From positions 1 through 32,104 of the forward strand of contig CAIODY010000110.1 of the NCBI GenBank assembly GCA_903857255.1: a stretch of 32,104 nucleotides of DNA. The letters run 5' to 3'. Below the pieces are notes generated by a model. That model was not told where the DNA came from. It ran no database searches and saw nothing but the letters and a program-made list of their open reading frames with translations. This DNA is from an uncultured bacterium. GTDB lineage: Bacteria; Bacteroidota; Bacteroidia; Chitinophagales; CAIODY01. Every line of letters starts with the position of its first letter. Position 1 is the stretch's first letter. Shown piece after piece: positions 18,301 through 25,839 of this stretch. A program made the translations under genes and the position numbers.

Positions 18301-19175
18301 CGTTTACCAGTACCTAAATCAACTGTTAAAAAATAAAAAGATTGATTGGTGTACAAATTTTTTTCGTGATGAAAATTACTATTCCCATCATAAAAAAGTT
18401 TGTCAGCTTTTTGTCCGTAAAATAAAACATAGTCGCCAACATCAAAGTGGTGGTCGCTTTCGCCAACAACTGTAATTGCAATTTCTTCTAAATCATCAGG
18501 TCGAGCGATGGAATTTGATTCAGGAATATTTCCATTTCCCATGCTGAACAACCTAATGTTTTGTGGGTCGAATGAAGAAATATCCAAGCCCATTTGTTTA
18601 AATAAATTCGCATCAATTTTATGAATACCATCAGCTGATGTACTCAGCTGAAACCAATGACCTGACGCCAATACCGAGTGTGCTGCAATTTTTTTTCGAG
18701 CTTGATTGGCATTGAAATTTTTATTAGGTGAAGTAGGTGAAAAAGCTAAATTAAAGTGCGTTAGTTTTTCTAATTGCCCTGCTGAATTTTTACGAATTGG
18801 AATAATGGTAGCCAATAAAAAATATTTCCCTCGTTCTTCACTTACGTTAACATCCACCTTAAAATCTTCGTCCACAGCGGTTTTGGGGTAAATGTTTTCG
18901 GTGGTTGTAATTTGTTGGTTGATGATTTTTGCTGCATAATTAAAATCGCCTCTCACTTCTTTTTTTAAAAAATATTGCGGTAACATTCGCATATATTCAC
19001 CCACCATTTTTGCGCCATCAAAGGTGATGTATTGCTGTGTTAAACCACCCGAAGTTTCTGTTTTTATAGGCGCATCTTTCCATTTCAAAACAATCTCACT
19101 CGATTGAATATTTTGTGAAATAGCCCTGCTACTGCACAAAATAAGACCAATAAAAATCAAAAATCGCGTCCGCAT
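15354..19175 (-). CDS. porU: Type IX secretion system sortase PorU (C25 family)
   Basis: 1273 residues from the ATG at 19175, which gives the signal peptide MRTRFLIFIGLILCSSRAISQ. PorU sits on the cell surface, removes the C-terminal signal of T9SS cargo and attaches the cargo to anionic LPS in some species. The gingipain-type catalytic domain is in the middle: the His is in VMNYTGHGSVIGWSHERV (about residue 785) and the Cys in FITATCEFSMYDQP (about 819). Before it are beta-rich domains; after it an Ig-like region. The C-terminus is a T9SS type A domain (MNYPNPFTTHTTFFFE, DDFGDKLARGVYIYKLSI), as known for PorU itself. porV, often adjacent, is not in the window. Probably leads the minus-strand run into mtaB. 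Confidence 0.93.
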   Translation of the reverse strand: MRTRFLIFIGLILCSSRAISQNIQSSEIVLKWKDAPIKTETSGGLTQQYITFDGAKMVGEYMRMLPQYFLKKEVRGDFNYAAKIINQQITTTENIYPKTAVDEDFKVDVNVSEERGKYFLLATIIPIRKNSAGQLEKLTHFNLAFSPTSPNKNFNANQARKKIAAHSVLASGHWFQLSTSADGIHKIDANLFKQMGLDISSFDPQNIRLFSMGNGNIPESNSIARPDDLEEIAITVVGESDHHFDVGDYVLFYGQKADKLFYDGNSNFHHEKNLYTNQSFYFLTVDLGTGKRVVNQAGSGTANTTINSFDDYEYVDNDGINLGHTGRQWFDANDFESNPLHVYNFNFPNLVTSQNVVLKIFAAAQTISNTVSINVLANGNTVANLSLGPYTPEYDLPIGSTAQTATNFISSSNNISVQMNFQNPNLGIAANAWMDYLVLQARRSLTMVGNQMQFMDSKSVAAGNISNFILNNYASETIWDITNPLQPSSQQGSQSGTQFSFIIPTDTLHRFIAFNGGYLTPNYVGTIANQDIHGQIANAPEFIIVSHPDFLSAANTLANFHQNNYRQKTLVIPTTQVYQEFGGGKPDAGAIRDMLRAFYKAAGNDTSKMPKYVLLMGDGSYDNRNIISGNTLFIPTYEGSSSIDLASSFTSDDFYGLLSDGDGSEIEDGSQLLDVSVGRFTVQTLAQANAVVNKIINYKSINSYGNWRNLMTFVADDGDQDTHINQADSYAATIAATHPEINIDKIYFDAYKQVQSSSGARYPDAHDAIVRRLEGGTMVMNYTGHGSVIGWSHERVFETPDIEVLDNLNKLPLFITATCEFSMYDQPDIVTAGEHLLLNENGGAVSLMTTARLVYTGGNEQMNSNIYNYFFNKDGAGNHLTIGEIFRLGKNATSLDVNNRKFALLGDPALTLNFPETKVNNLQINNHNINNDTLKAYGKYTISGQVTDNAGNLLNNFSGVVYPTIYDKAVNQLTLGNTTASPVRSFSLQQNAIFKGKATVKNGLFHYTFICPKDISYAVGKGKFSYYANDNSSDAMGYDGTVNVGAIADSTIRDKVGPTIKIYMNDLKFANGGTTDPNPIMIVKLQDQSGINTAGNGIGHDITATFDNDEKDKQTMNDYYESDLDNYQKGSVTYPLKNLTAGTHTLKVKAWDVFNNSNESEIQFTVTSQKQLALTHVMNYPNPFTTHTTFFFEHNMPGQLIDVHITIFTVSGKAVKTIRQQISTEGYISRDDVTWDGTDDFGDKLARGVYIYKLSIRNGSGLSQSTIQKLVIL

Positions 19176-19270
19176 ATTTTCAAAGTAAATGAATATTTCA
19201 GAATTGTTCAAATTCGTTAGTAATCATTAAACGATTATTTTCAATTAATATTGCAACACTTTTTTAGTAG

Positions 19271-19798
19271 ATGCGAATTTTTATAAACGGATTTATGGGC
19301 AGCGGCAAATCAACCATTGGTAAGCAATTAGCCGAACGACTGAATTATTATTTTGTTGATTTAGATAATTTTATTGAAGAAAAAACTTTCAGTAAAATTA
19401 ATCTGTTGTTTCGCCAATTTGGTGAAGAAGAATTTAGGAAAATCGAAAAAGAATATTTGCTCGATTTGGCTGTGTATGACAATATGGTGGTGGCTTGTGG
19501 TGGTGGAACAATCACCAACCTAGCTAATGAAAAATGGATGAATGAAAATGGATTAACTGTTTTACTCGATGAAAATTTTGAAACTATTTTCAAGCGTTTG
19601 AATCAAGAAAAAGAAATTGAAAAGCGTCCGTTGTTAAAAGCAATTGCAGGAAAAAATTTCAAAAAAAGTTTACAATTATTATTTGAAAAAAGAGCAAACG
19701 CTTATCAAAATTGTAAGATAAAAATCAAGTCTGAAAAGGATTTAACAAATACTATAGAAAAAATTGAAGAGGAAATTCAACGAATAAAATTGAAATAA
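19271..19798 (+). CDS. aroK: Shikimate kinase
   Basis: 175 residues, the usual length. It phosphorylates shikimate at O3 with ATP, the fifth step of chorismate and aromatic amino acid synthesis. The Walker A motif is GFMGSGKST (7-15). Substrate-binding acids are Asp30 and Asp32 in FVDLDNFIEE, Arg56 lies in GEEEFRKIE, and the glycine motif is VVACGGGTITN (77-79). The LID region is represented by EIEKRPLLKAI. It is divergent from porU (95 nt between starts) and ends in front of a bidirectional terminator at 19871. Confidence 0.95.
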   Translation: MRIFINGFMGSGKSTIGKQLAERLNYYFVDLDNFIEEKTFSKINLLFRQFGEEEFRKIEKEYLLDLAVYDNMVVACGGGTITNLANEKWMNENGLTVLLDENFETIFKRLNQEKEIEKRPLLKAIAGKNFKKSLQLLFEKRANAYQNCKIKIKSEKDLTNTIEKIEEEIQRIKLK

Positions 19799-19870
19799 TT
19801 TACTTGACCAGCTAACGCAAAAAAACTTAGCTAAAAATGATGTGAGTTGGGGGTGGTAAGAAAATGTTAA

Positions 19871-19912
19871 AAAAAAATCCCGAAACATTTTTTCATGCTT
19901 CGAGATTTTTTT
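19871..19912. terminator. Bidirectional terminator between aroK and the convergent gene
   Basis: An A7 run, then arms TCCCGAAACAT and ATGCTTCGAGA that pair with two mismatches around a TTTTTC loop, then a T7 run. The A-run/T-run symmetry lets it work in both directions, which suits its place between convergent genes. Confidence 0.8.
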
Positions 19913-19956
19913 ATCATAAGTCAGTTAGTGTACCAAACATTTATTCTTATTCATCA

Positions 19957-21102
19957 CTAAAATTTGTAAGAAAATTTGATGCCACTCAATCGGCTGCCCG
20001 ATTGTTGCTTTTCTTTTACATTAATTCCAAATTCATTCACTCTCATAAAACCAAATAAATCTTCCATCGAAAGGGTGTTCATTATCTTGCCAGTTTCATC
20101 CACTTGTTGCGCTTGAGCACCTGGCACAAAATAGGTTTGCAAACATCTTTCGGAAAAAGCAAAACGAGTATCATAATCAATATCACCGTTTGGAATTGAT
20201 TTCAAATATTCATCAAAATTTTTTGGGTAGGGCTTAGAAGCCTTGATGAACCTTGCTTCCGAAGTATTGTACGAAACGTAATAATTCGATGGTTTAGCAA
20301 CTGCTGCTACTTCATTCGGGTTAGTTTTGTATTTATAAGTAGGATATTCTTTTGATGAAGATGCTTGCCCAGCAGGAATGGTGTATGAATTATCGGTATG
20401 ATAAACCGCATAATCATCATTCTTTTTTGTGAATTTACTTTTTGAAACTATTGCATTTTTTGATGAAGTAATTTTTGATGAAGTTGATTTTTCAGCTTTC
20501 ACATTTTCAGATGAAGCAATCGTATTGTTAGAACTACTTTTTGTTTCTACTTCTTTTTTAACAGTTGGTTCAACTGCTTGTTTTTTTGCTGAAACTGTTG
20601 ATGCAGAATAACTTTCAGCTATCATTTTTTTGCTAACAATTTTTGTAACCGATTTTTCTACGCTTGTTTTTGTTGCAGCCGCAACTTTTTGTTCTACTGC
20701 TTTTGTTTCTTTTTGAGCAATTGAAGTTGTTTCTTTTTTTGCTGAATCAGCTTGTGCCACTGCATTTTTTGAAGTAGTATCAGTTGCAACATGCAATGTA
20801 TCCATGGCTGCCATACCTGTGGTATCAAATGTAGAAGAGGAAGCCAAAGTGCTTGAATCTACTGTGTTACTCTTTTTGAAATGCGGTACAAAAGAAGATA
20901 ATGCTGACAATTTTGTCGAATTAAAATTATATAAAACTGTCAATGTGATATACCCAGCCACCAACACACCAGCCAACACAATCATCCATTTGTTTGATTT
21001 TTTCTTTGATGCATCTTTTTTCAATCCATCAGCAATCGGCGTTGCTTCAGGGTTTGTTGGTGTAGTAGGTTGTTGCAAATTGTCTTTAATGTTATTGTCC
21101 AT
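19957..21102 (-). CDS. Single-pass membrane protein with long low-complexity linker, unknown function
   Basis: 381 residues; no family recognised. Residues 1-37 are hydrophilic and rich in Pro, Thr and Lys. Residues about 38-60 form a transmembrane segment (WMIVLAGVLVAGYITLTVLY). Residues about 75-250 are a Ser/Thr/Lys/Ala-rich, probably disordered stretch with runs such as SSSNNTIASSENVKAEKSTS. A more ordered C-terminal part follows (FDEYLKSIPNGDIDYDTRF, MEDLFGFMRVNEFGINV) and ends in KFSYKF. The layout, a cytoplasmic tail, one membrane pass and a long spacer to a small periplasmic domain, resembles envelope-spanning scaffold or TonB-like proteins, but there is no TonB signature. It lies 83 nt after the small channel-like gene and may be in the same transcript. 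Confidence 0.75.
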   Translation of the reverse strand: MDNNIKDNLQQPTTPTNPEATPIADGLKKDASKKKSNKWMIVLAGVLVAGYITLTVLYNFNSTKLSALSSFVPHFKKSNTVDSSTLASSSTFDTTGMAAMDTLHVATDTTSKNAVAQADSAKKETTSIAQKETKAVEQKVAAATKTSVEKSVTKIVSKKMIAESYSASTVSAKKQAVEPTVKKEVETKSSSNNTIASSENVKAEKSTSSKITSSKNAIVSKSKFTKKNDDYAVYHTDNSYTIPAGQASSSKEYPTYKYKTNPNEVAAVAKPSNYYVSYNTSEARFIKASKPYPKNFDEYLKSIPNGDIDYDTRFAFSERCLQTYFVPGAQAQQVDETGKIMNTLSMEDLFGFMRVNEFGINVKEKQQSGSRLSGIKFSYKF

Positions 21103-21185
21103 TTTTTCTTTTTAAATATTCTACAAAAAAAACTAAAATTAGGTTGATTTCAAAACAAATTTCTACTCATCATTCAGCAAAATGT

Positions 21186-21527
21186 CTATTCTTCAGGTAA
21201 ATGAAATGTGTGCATGAAGCGATGTACGGCTGGTGCTAACAACACCCCAACGCTTGTGATAAACAACACTCCACTGATGATAGCATAAACCGAAGCAAAT
21301 ACTTTCCCCAAATTATTATCAATCGGATTGGTTGGTCCCATGCCCGATAATATCATCGAAGCATTGAGCAGCGAATCATAAAAATCGTAATGACAAGTGA
21401 TATGATAACCCCAAATGCCAAAAACTAACCAAGAAATTAAAATCAAAAAAGTGATAAATGCACTTTTTGCAAGCCGGCGATAAAAAACATTTTTATGCGC
21501 TACTTTTTCATGTCGTTTTTCAAACAT
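21186..21527 (-). CDS. Small two-helix membrane protein resembling a K+ channel pore module
   Basis: 113 residues from the ATG at 21527; a TTG directly before it is the alternative. TM1 is about 22-40 (SAFITFLILISWLVFGIWGY). A re-entrant-like segment follows (49-65, FYDSLLNASMILSGMGP), then TM2 at about 74-97 (GKVFASVYAIISGVLFITSV). The order TM1, pore helix, TM2 is that of a KcsA-type subunit. However, the selectivity filter TVGYG is replaced by LSGMGP, so potassium selectivity cannot be assumed. The start is 3 nt after the malic enzyme stop, which implies co-transcription. Confidence 0.8.
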   Translation of the reverse strand: MFEKRHEKVAHKNVFYRRLAKSAFITFLILISWLVFGIWGYHITCHYDFYDSLLNASMILSGMGPTNPIDNNLGKVFASVYAIISGVLFITSVGVLLAPAVHRFMHTFHLPEE

Positions 21528-21530
21528 CAA

Positions 21531-23834
21531 TTAGCTTTTATCACGTTTACGATGTTGTGCATCAACGGCTGCAATCGTAACCATATTCACTATTTCACGA
21601 ACACTGCTTCCTAAATGCAACACATGCACAGGTTTATTTAATCCTAAAACTAATGGTCCAATTGACTCCATTGATTGACCTAATTTTGAAACCAAATTGT
21701 AAGCAATATTTCCAGCTGCTAAATTTGGAAAGATTAAAACATTTGGTGCACCACCAGTTGCTAAATCGCTGAATGGATAATTGTCTTGTAATATCTCTTT
21801 ATCAAAAGCTACATTGCCTTGCATTTCACCATCTACAACCATTTCAGGATGTTTCTCTTTTAAAATAGCAACGGCTTTGCTCATTTTTTCAGCATCTTCC
21901 CCTTTTGCACTTCCAAAATTACTGTAACTTAAAAATGCAATTCGTGGCGTGATATTAAATGCACGAACTGCGGCTGAAGTCAACTCGGTAATTTCAACTA
22001 AATCATCAACAGATGGATTTGAATTTACAGTTGTATCAGCAAAAAATATCGGTCCTTTTTTCGTAATTAAAATATACATGCCTGCAATTTTTTTCACTTT
22101 CGGATGAGTACCAATAATTTGTAACGCTGGTTTTATCGCATCTGAATAACGCCTTGTAATGCCCGTTATCAGTGCATCGGCTTCGCCTATTTCTACCATC
22201 ATCGCTCCGAAATGTGTTCGGTCTTTCATCATTTTTCGAGCTTCGTACAAGTTCACACCTTTGCGTTTTCTTTTCTCAAAAAACAAATCACCAAACTGCT
22301 GACGTTTCTTTTCTAAAACATTTTCAAACGTATCAACAATTTCAATTTGCTTGCTCAATTGAAAACTATTTTCTTTTAAAATGGAATGAATTTTTTGTTT
22401 GTTGCCCAATAAAATTGGTGTGGCAATGCCTTCATCAAAAACAATTTGAGCAGCACGAAGTATTTTAAAATTGTCAGCATCAGCCATCACAATGCGTTGC
22501 TTATTTCGTTTTGCTTTGTTGGCTATCATCCGCATCAGTTGGTCGTTTTGACCTAATCTTGCAGAAAGTTGAGCTTCATAAGCAGCAAAATCTTTGATTG
22601 GATTTTTTGCAACACCACTTTTCATTGCTGCCTTTGCTACCGCTGGAGCCACTGTTGACAACAATCTTGGGTCAACTGGTTTTGGAATGATATAATTTTT
22701 TCCGAACGAAATATTTTTTTCGTTGTATGCAACATTCACAATATCAGGCACTGGTTGTTTTGCTAATTCCGCTAAAGCCTTTACAGCGGCTAATTTCATG
22801 GCTTCATTAATTTCAGTTGCTCTTACATCTAATGCGCCACGGAAAATATAAGGGAAGCCTAAAACGTTATTTACTTGATTGTTGTAATCACTTCTGCCTG
22901 TCGCCATAATCACATCTGGTCGGGCTTTTAAGGCTTCTTCGTAAGTAATTTCAGGGTCAGGATTTGCTAATGCAAACACGATTGGATTTTTTGCCATCGC
23001 CTTCAAATGCTTGCCAGTAATAGTGTTACCTTTTGACAAACCCAGCATCATGTCGGCATTTTTCAACGCCTCTTCTATTGATTTTATTTTTCGTGTAGTA
23101 GCAAACTGACGTTTGTATTGGTCTAAATCTTTTCTATCAGCAGTGATTGCACCTTTGCTATCAAACATCACAATGTTCTCTTTTTTCGCTCCCAAAGCCA
23201 CATACAGTTTGGTGCAACTAATGGCCGAAGCACCTGCACCTAACACTACAATTTTTACTTCGTTGATTTTTTTACCCACCACTTCCAATGCGTTCAACAA
23301 ACCAGCTGATGAAATAATAGCTGTGCCATGTTGGTCATCGTGCATCACAGGAATATTCAATTCCTTTTTCAATCGGGTTTCAATTTCAAAACATTCGGGT
23401 GCTTTGATGTCTTCCAAATTCACACCACCAAAAGTTGGTTCTAAAATTTTTACAGTCCGAACAAATTCATCCACATTTTTGGTGTCAAGCTCAATATCAA
23501 ATACATCAATATCTGCGAAAATTTTGAACAACAATCCCTTGCCTTCCATTACAGGTTTGCCTGCTAATGCACCAATATCACCCAATCCTAAAACGGCAGT
23601 GCCATTGCTGATAACCGCTACCAGATTGCCTTTGGCGGTGTATTTATAGGCATCATCCGGATTTTTTGCAATCTCTTTGCAAGGTTCAGCTACACCAGGC
23701 GAATAAGCCAATGATAAATCGCGTTGTGTTTTATACTCTTTTGAAGGAATGACTTCAATCTTCCCAGGTCTTCCTTTTTGATGATAATCTAAGGCGTCTT
23801 GTTTTTTTCTGTCTTGCAACTTTTGCTTTGCCAT
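21531..23834 (-). CDS. maeB: NADP-dependent malic enzyme with phosphotransacetylase-like C-terminal domain (MaeB type)
   Basis: 767 residues, the usual length of the MaeB fusion. Residues about 1-430 are the malic enzyme: it decarboxylates malate to pyruvate with reduction of NADP. The entry motif SLAYSPGVAEPC, the metal and substrate segment LGLGDIGALAGKPVMEGKG, DDQHGTAIISSAGLLNAL, and the Rossmann motif VVLGAGASAISC are all present. Residues about 430-767 match phosphate acetyl/butyryltransferases (ARLGQNDQLM, VDGEMQGNVAFD, NVLIFPNLAAGNIAYNL). In MaeB proteins this part is mainly a regulatory, acetyl-CoA-sensing domain rather than an enzyme. First gene of a minus-strand unit with the channel-like protein. 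Confidence 0.93.
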   Translation of the reverse strand: MAKQKLQDRKKQDALDYHQKGRPGKIEVIPSKEYKTQRDLSLAYSPGVAEPCKEIAKNPDDAYKYTAKGNLVAVISNGTAVLGLGDIGALAGKPVMEGKGLLFKIFADIDVFDIELDTKNVDEFVRTVKILEPTFGGVNLEDIKAPECFEIETRLKKELNIPVMHDDQHGTAIISSAGLLNALEVVGKKINEVKIVVLGAGASAISCTKLYVALGAKKENIVMFDSKGAITADRKDLDQYKRQFATTRKIKSIEEALKNADMMLGLSKGNTITGKHLKAMAKNPIVFALANPDPEITYEEALKARPDVIMATGRSDYNNQVNNVLGFPYIFRGALDVRATEINEAMKLAAVKALAELAKQPVPDIVNVAYNEKNISFGKNYIIPKPVDPRLLSTVAPAVAKAAMKSGVAKNPIKDFAAYEAQLSARLGQNDQLMRMIANKAKRNKQRIVMADADNFKILRAAQIVFDEGIATPILLGNKQKIHSILKENSFQLSKQIEIVDTFENVLEKKRQQFGDLFFEKRKRKGVNLYEARKMMKDRTHFGAMMVEIGEADALITGITRRYSDAIKPALQIIGTHPKVKKIAGMYILITKKGPIFFADTTVNSNPSVDDLVEITELTSAAVRAFNITPRIAFLSYSNFGSAKGEDAEKMSKAVAILKEKHPEMVVDGEMQGNVAFDKEILQDNYPFSDLATGGAPNVLIFPNLAAGNIAYNLVSKLGQSMESIGPLVLGLNKPVHVLHLGSSVREIVNMVTIAAVDAQHRKRDKS

Positions 23835-23857
23835 ATTTTTTTAAAAAATGAGAGAAA

Positions 23858-23889
23858 CAAATGTAAGCGTATTTGATTGAACGGGCAAC
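23858..23889 (-). promoter_or_regulatory. Candidate promoter of maeB
   Basis: On the minus strand a -7 TACATTTG (23858-23865) matches TANNTTTG exactly. A -33-like GTTG (23886-23889) lies 20 nt upstream. The -7 element ends 23 nt before the maeB ATG. Confidence 0.45.
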
Positions 23890-23958
23890 GAAAGATTTTT
23901 TTTGATTAAACTATTTTCAGAAAAAACAGTCTATTTAACTCACAAAAATTATTTTAGC

Positions 23959-24744
23959 ATGAAATCAAAAATTTATTTTCTATCCATCGTTTGTATCCTA
24001 TTCGTTGCTGCATTTTCATCGTGTACAAAAACTGGTCCCGCCGGACCACAAGGTACACAAGGCGTTCAAGGACCTTCGTACACAGGTACAATTTCAGGTT
24101 TCGTAACCTTGTACGACCAATTTGGAACTAAAGTAACTACCAATTTATCTACTATTAAAGTGAGTATTGATGGCACTTCTATTTCTGCAAAAACAGATGC
24201 AACAGGCAAATACACCATTAATAATTTAAACACAGGAAACTATACATTAACCGTTACCGATACGGCTGGCGTTTATGCTGGAACGAAATTGCAAGAGATA
24301 CAATTGGTAAGTGGAACAGTAGAACACGATGTGAAATTAAGTGCTGTACCAACATTTACCATTCAAAATTTTGTGGCAAAAGACACTACAATTAATAGCG
24401 TCAATTACATCAAACTAACAGTTTATCCAACAAGTACCGACCCACAAGCAAGAACAGTTGCAGCTTGGTTCAATAACTCATCGGCTGTAACATCAAGCCC
24501 TGAAAGCTCTTTGGGTGTTTATGCAGTTACAATAAAAGCCAATGCAGCTACAGGCACTTTATTGATTTTTCAATCTGATTTTACAGATGCAGGCTTTACA
24601 AGTGGCTCTACTGCCTATTTTATGGCGTATGCAGCCGCTTCTAATTTTACTTCATCATCCGATTATGAAGATTTCAATAACGGCAGAGCTTACTTAAATG
24701 CAGTAGCAGTAAATGGTTTGGCGGCTAATGCAGCTATTCAATAA
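23959..24744 (+). CDS. Lipoprotein with collagen-like segment and carboxypeptidase-regulatory-like domain
   Basis: 261 residues from the ATG at 23959; an earlier in-frame start at 23902 would put 19 odd residues before the signal. The signal MKSKIYFLSIVCILFVAAFSSC ends in a lipobox with Cys22 as the acylation site. Directly after it comes a collagen-like stretch, TGPAGPQGTQGVQGP, often found in Bacteroidota surface lipoproteins. A carboxypeptidase-regulatory-like domain follows (about 37-115, ISGFVTLYDQFGTKV to LNTGNYTLTVTDT). The C-terminal half is beta-rich and not recognised. It is probably an outer-membrane lipoprotein of unknown function, transcribed alone: divergent from maeB and closed by a terminator at 24762. 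Confidence 0.82.
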   Translation: MKSKIYFLSIVCILFVAAFSSCTKTGPAGPQGTQGVQGPSYTGTISGFVTLYDQFGTKVTTNLSTIKVSIDGTSISAKTDATGKYTINNLNTGNYTLTVTDTAGVYAGTKLQEIQLVSGTVEHDVKLSAVPTFTIQNFVAKDTTINSVNYIKLTVYPTSTDPQARTVAAWFNNSSAVTSSPESSLGVYAVTIKANAATGTLLIFQSDFTDAGFTSGSTAYFMAYAAASNFTSSSDYEDFNNGRAYLNAVAVNGLAANAAIQ

Positions 24745-24761
24745 TTGATTTTAACCTTTTT

Positions 24762-24799
24762 AAAAGCCGATGTAATTAATTTAATTTCATCGGCTTTTT
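24762..24799 (+). terminator. Rho-independent terminator after the lipoprotein gene
   Basis: AAAAGCCGATG (24762-24772) pairs perfectly with CATCGGCTTTT, followed by more T. It separates the lipoprotein gene from the sigma factor gene that starts at 24833. Confidence 0.9.
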
Positions 24800-24832
24800 G
24801 TTTTTAAACTTCTTCCTAAATACACTATCTAT

Positions 24833-25429
24833 GTGTTTGATAAAAAATTTTCATTGAACGAAATTGAATTCATACAAAACCTGCAACAGGGCAACCAGCA
24901 AGCATTTGCCGAGTTGGTAGAATTGTACAAGAATAAAATTTTCAACACAGCTATTGGCATTTTACAAAATGAACACGACGCCGAAGAAATTACGCAAGAA
25001 GTTTTTATCGAAGTTTTTCGTTCGATAAAAAACTTTAAAAATGAGGCTACTCTTTCCACTTGGATTTACAGAATTGCCGTCAACAAATCGTTAGATTTTA
25101 TTCGCAAAAGCAAACGCAACAAGCGATTTGGCATTGTTGTCAACTTATTTAAAGAAGAAACCAACGAGCCGATCGTGCATCCCAAAAACTTTTTTCATCC
25201 AGGAATTGCGTTGGAAAAAAAAGAAAAATCAACGATTTTATTTGCAGCGATTGAACAATTAAACGAGCGACAAAAAACTTGTTTTGTGTTAAAACATGTA
25301 GAAGGATTAAGCCAACGAGAAATTTCAGAAGTGATGCAATGTGCCGAAGGTGCAGTAGAATCAATGCTTTCAAGAGCAAAAGAAAATTTAAGAAAAATAT
25401 TGGGCGATTATTTTGATAAAAATTATTGA
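24833..25429 (+). CDS. ECF-type RNA polymerase sigma factor
   Basis: 198 residues. Region sigma-2 runs from AFAELVELYKNKIF through NEHDAEEITQEVFIEVFRSI to STWIYRIAVNKSLDFIRK. Region sigma-4 is LNERQKTCFVLKHVEGLSQ followed by REISEVMQCAEGAVESMLSR. There is no sigma-3, as in ECF factors. The start is GTG at 24833; the ATG two bases earlier is in another frame and ends after eight codons. Downstream, in order, are a small single-pass protein, a His-rich sensor-like protein, an MbnP and a di-heme peroxidase. This order suggests that the sigma factor is held by a membrane anti-sigma and released by a metal-sensing partner, as in CnrYXH. The proposed target promoter is at 25511 and 28417. Confidence 0.9.
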   Translation: MFDKKFSLNEIEFIQNLQQGNQQAFAELVELYKNKIFNTAIGILQNEHDAEEITQEVFIEVFRSIKNFKNEATLSTWIYRIAVNKSLDFIRKSKRNKRFGIVVNLFKEETNEPIVHPKNFFHPGIALEKKEKSTILFAAIEQLNERQKTCFVLKHVEGLSQREISEVMQCAEGAVESMLSRAKENLRKILGDYFDKNY

Positions 25430-25434
25430 ACCGA

Positions 25435-25513
25435 ATTGATTTTGCAAATTCAAAAATCCCTCTCCTTTTGGAGAGGTTAGGTGAGGTAAAAAAAGAAAAT
25501 TTGCAAAATCAAT
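25435..25513. repeat. 79-bp MITE-like element with 16-bp perfect inverted ends
   Basis: The left arm ATTGATTTTGCAAATT (25435-25450) is the exact reverse complement of the right arm AATTTGCAAAATCAAT (25498-25513). Inside is a second perfect stem, CCTCTCC-TTTT-GGAGAGG (25459-25476), followed by GGTGAGG. The core resembles the CCCTCTCC...GGAGAGG intergenic repeat that I recall from many Bacteroidota genomes; that recollection is unverified. It lies between the sigma factor stop and the next gene, and its right arm runs into the proposed -35 element. Confidence 0.65.
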
Positions 25514-25543
25514 CGAAGGATTTATTTTAAAACAACATCTAAA
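25511..25543 (+). promoter_or_regulatory. Candidate ECF-sigma promoter before the anti-sigma-like gene
   Basis: AATCGAAGGA, 12 nt, CAACATCTAAA. The same two blocks with the same 12-nt spacing occur at 28417-28449 before the YHYH gene. Read as an ECF promoter, the -35 is GAAGGA and the -10 is TCTAA, 17 nt apart, close to the sigma-E-type geometry. The -10 ends 6 nt before the ATG at 25549, so the transcript would be leaderless or nearly so. Confidence 0.55.
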
Positions 25544-25548
25544 AAAAT

Positions 25549-25836
25549 ATGCAAAAGGAAAAATGGATAGATGAAATATTGGAAAGCATTGACGGAATAA
25601 AAGCAACCGATACAAAAAATATTTCGTGGCAAACTATTCAGCAACGCATGAATGCACAACCACAAAATTATTTTTTTGAAACAAAAATAAAATGGGTGGC
25701 TGCGGCTGCAATGATAGTGTTCATCAATGTTTCGGTGTTGTGGTATATTAATCAACAACACACACAACCAACAAATAATTTGGCTGTTGAAAACATGGCA
25801 AAGGAAATGGGAATTGAAAATTCGTATAATTACTAA
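25549..25836 (+). CDS. Small single-pass membrane protein in anti-sigma position (CnrY-like)
   Basis: 95 residues with one transmembrane helix at about 48-66 (KWVAAAAMIVFINVSVLWYI). The N-terminal 47 residues are hydrophilic, with amphipathic helices (EKWIDEILESIDGIKA, SWQTIQQRMNAQ), and would be cytoplasmic. The last 29 residues would be periplasmic. I recognise no sequence family. The call rests on position directly after an ECF sigma gene, on topology, and on size equal to that I recall for CnrY, the anti-sigma of the nickel/cobalt system in Cupriavidus. Only 3 nt separate its stop from the next start, so the two are translated together. Confidence 0.65.
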   Translation: MQKEKWIDEILESIDGIKATDTKNISWQTIQQRMNAQPQNYFFETKIKWVAAAAMIVFINVSVLWYINQQHTQPTNNLAVENMAKEMGIENSYNY

Positions 25837-25839
25837 GCG

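Noticed and set aside
24831-24857. ATG at 24831 as the sigma factor start
   Set aside because: It is in a different frame and reaches a stop after eight codons; GTG at 24833 opens the conserved frame.
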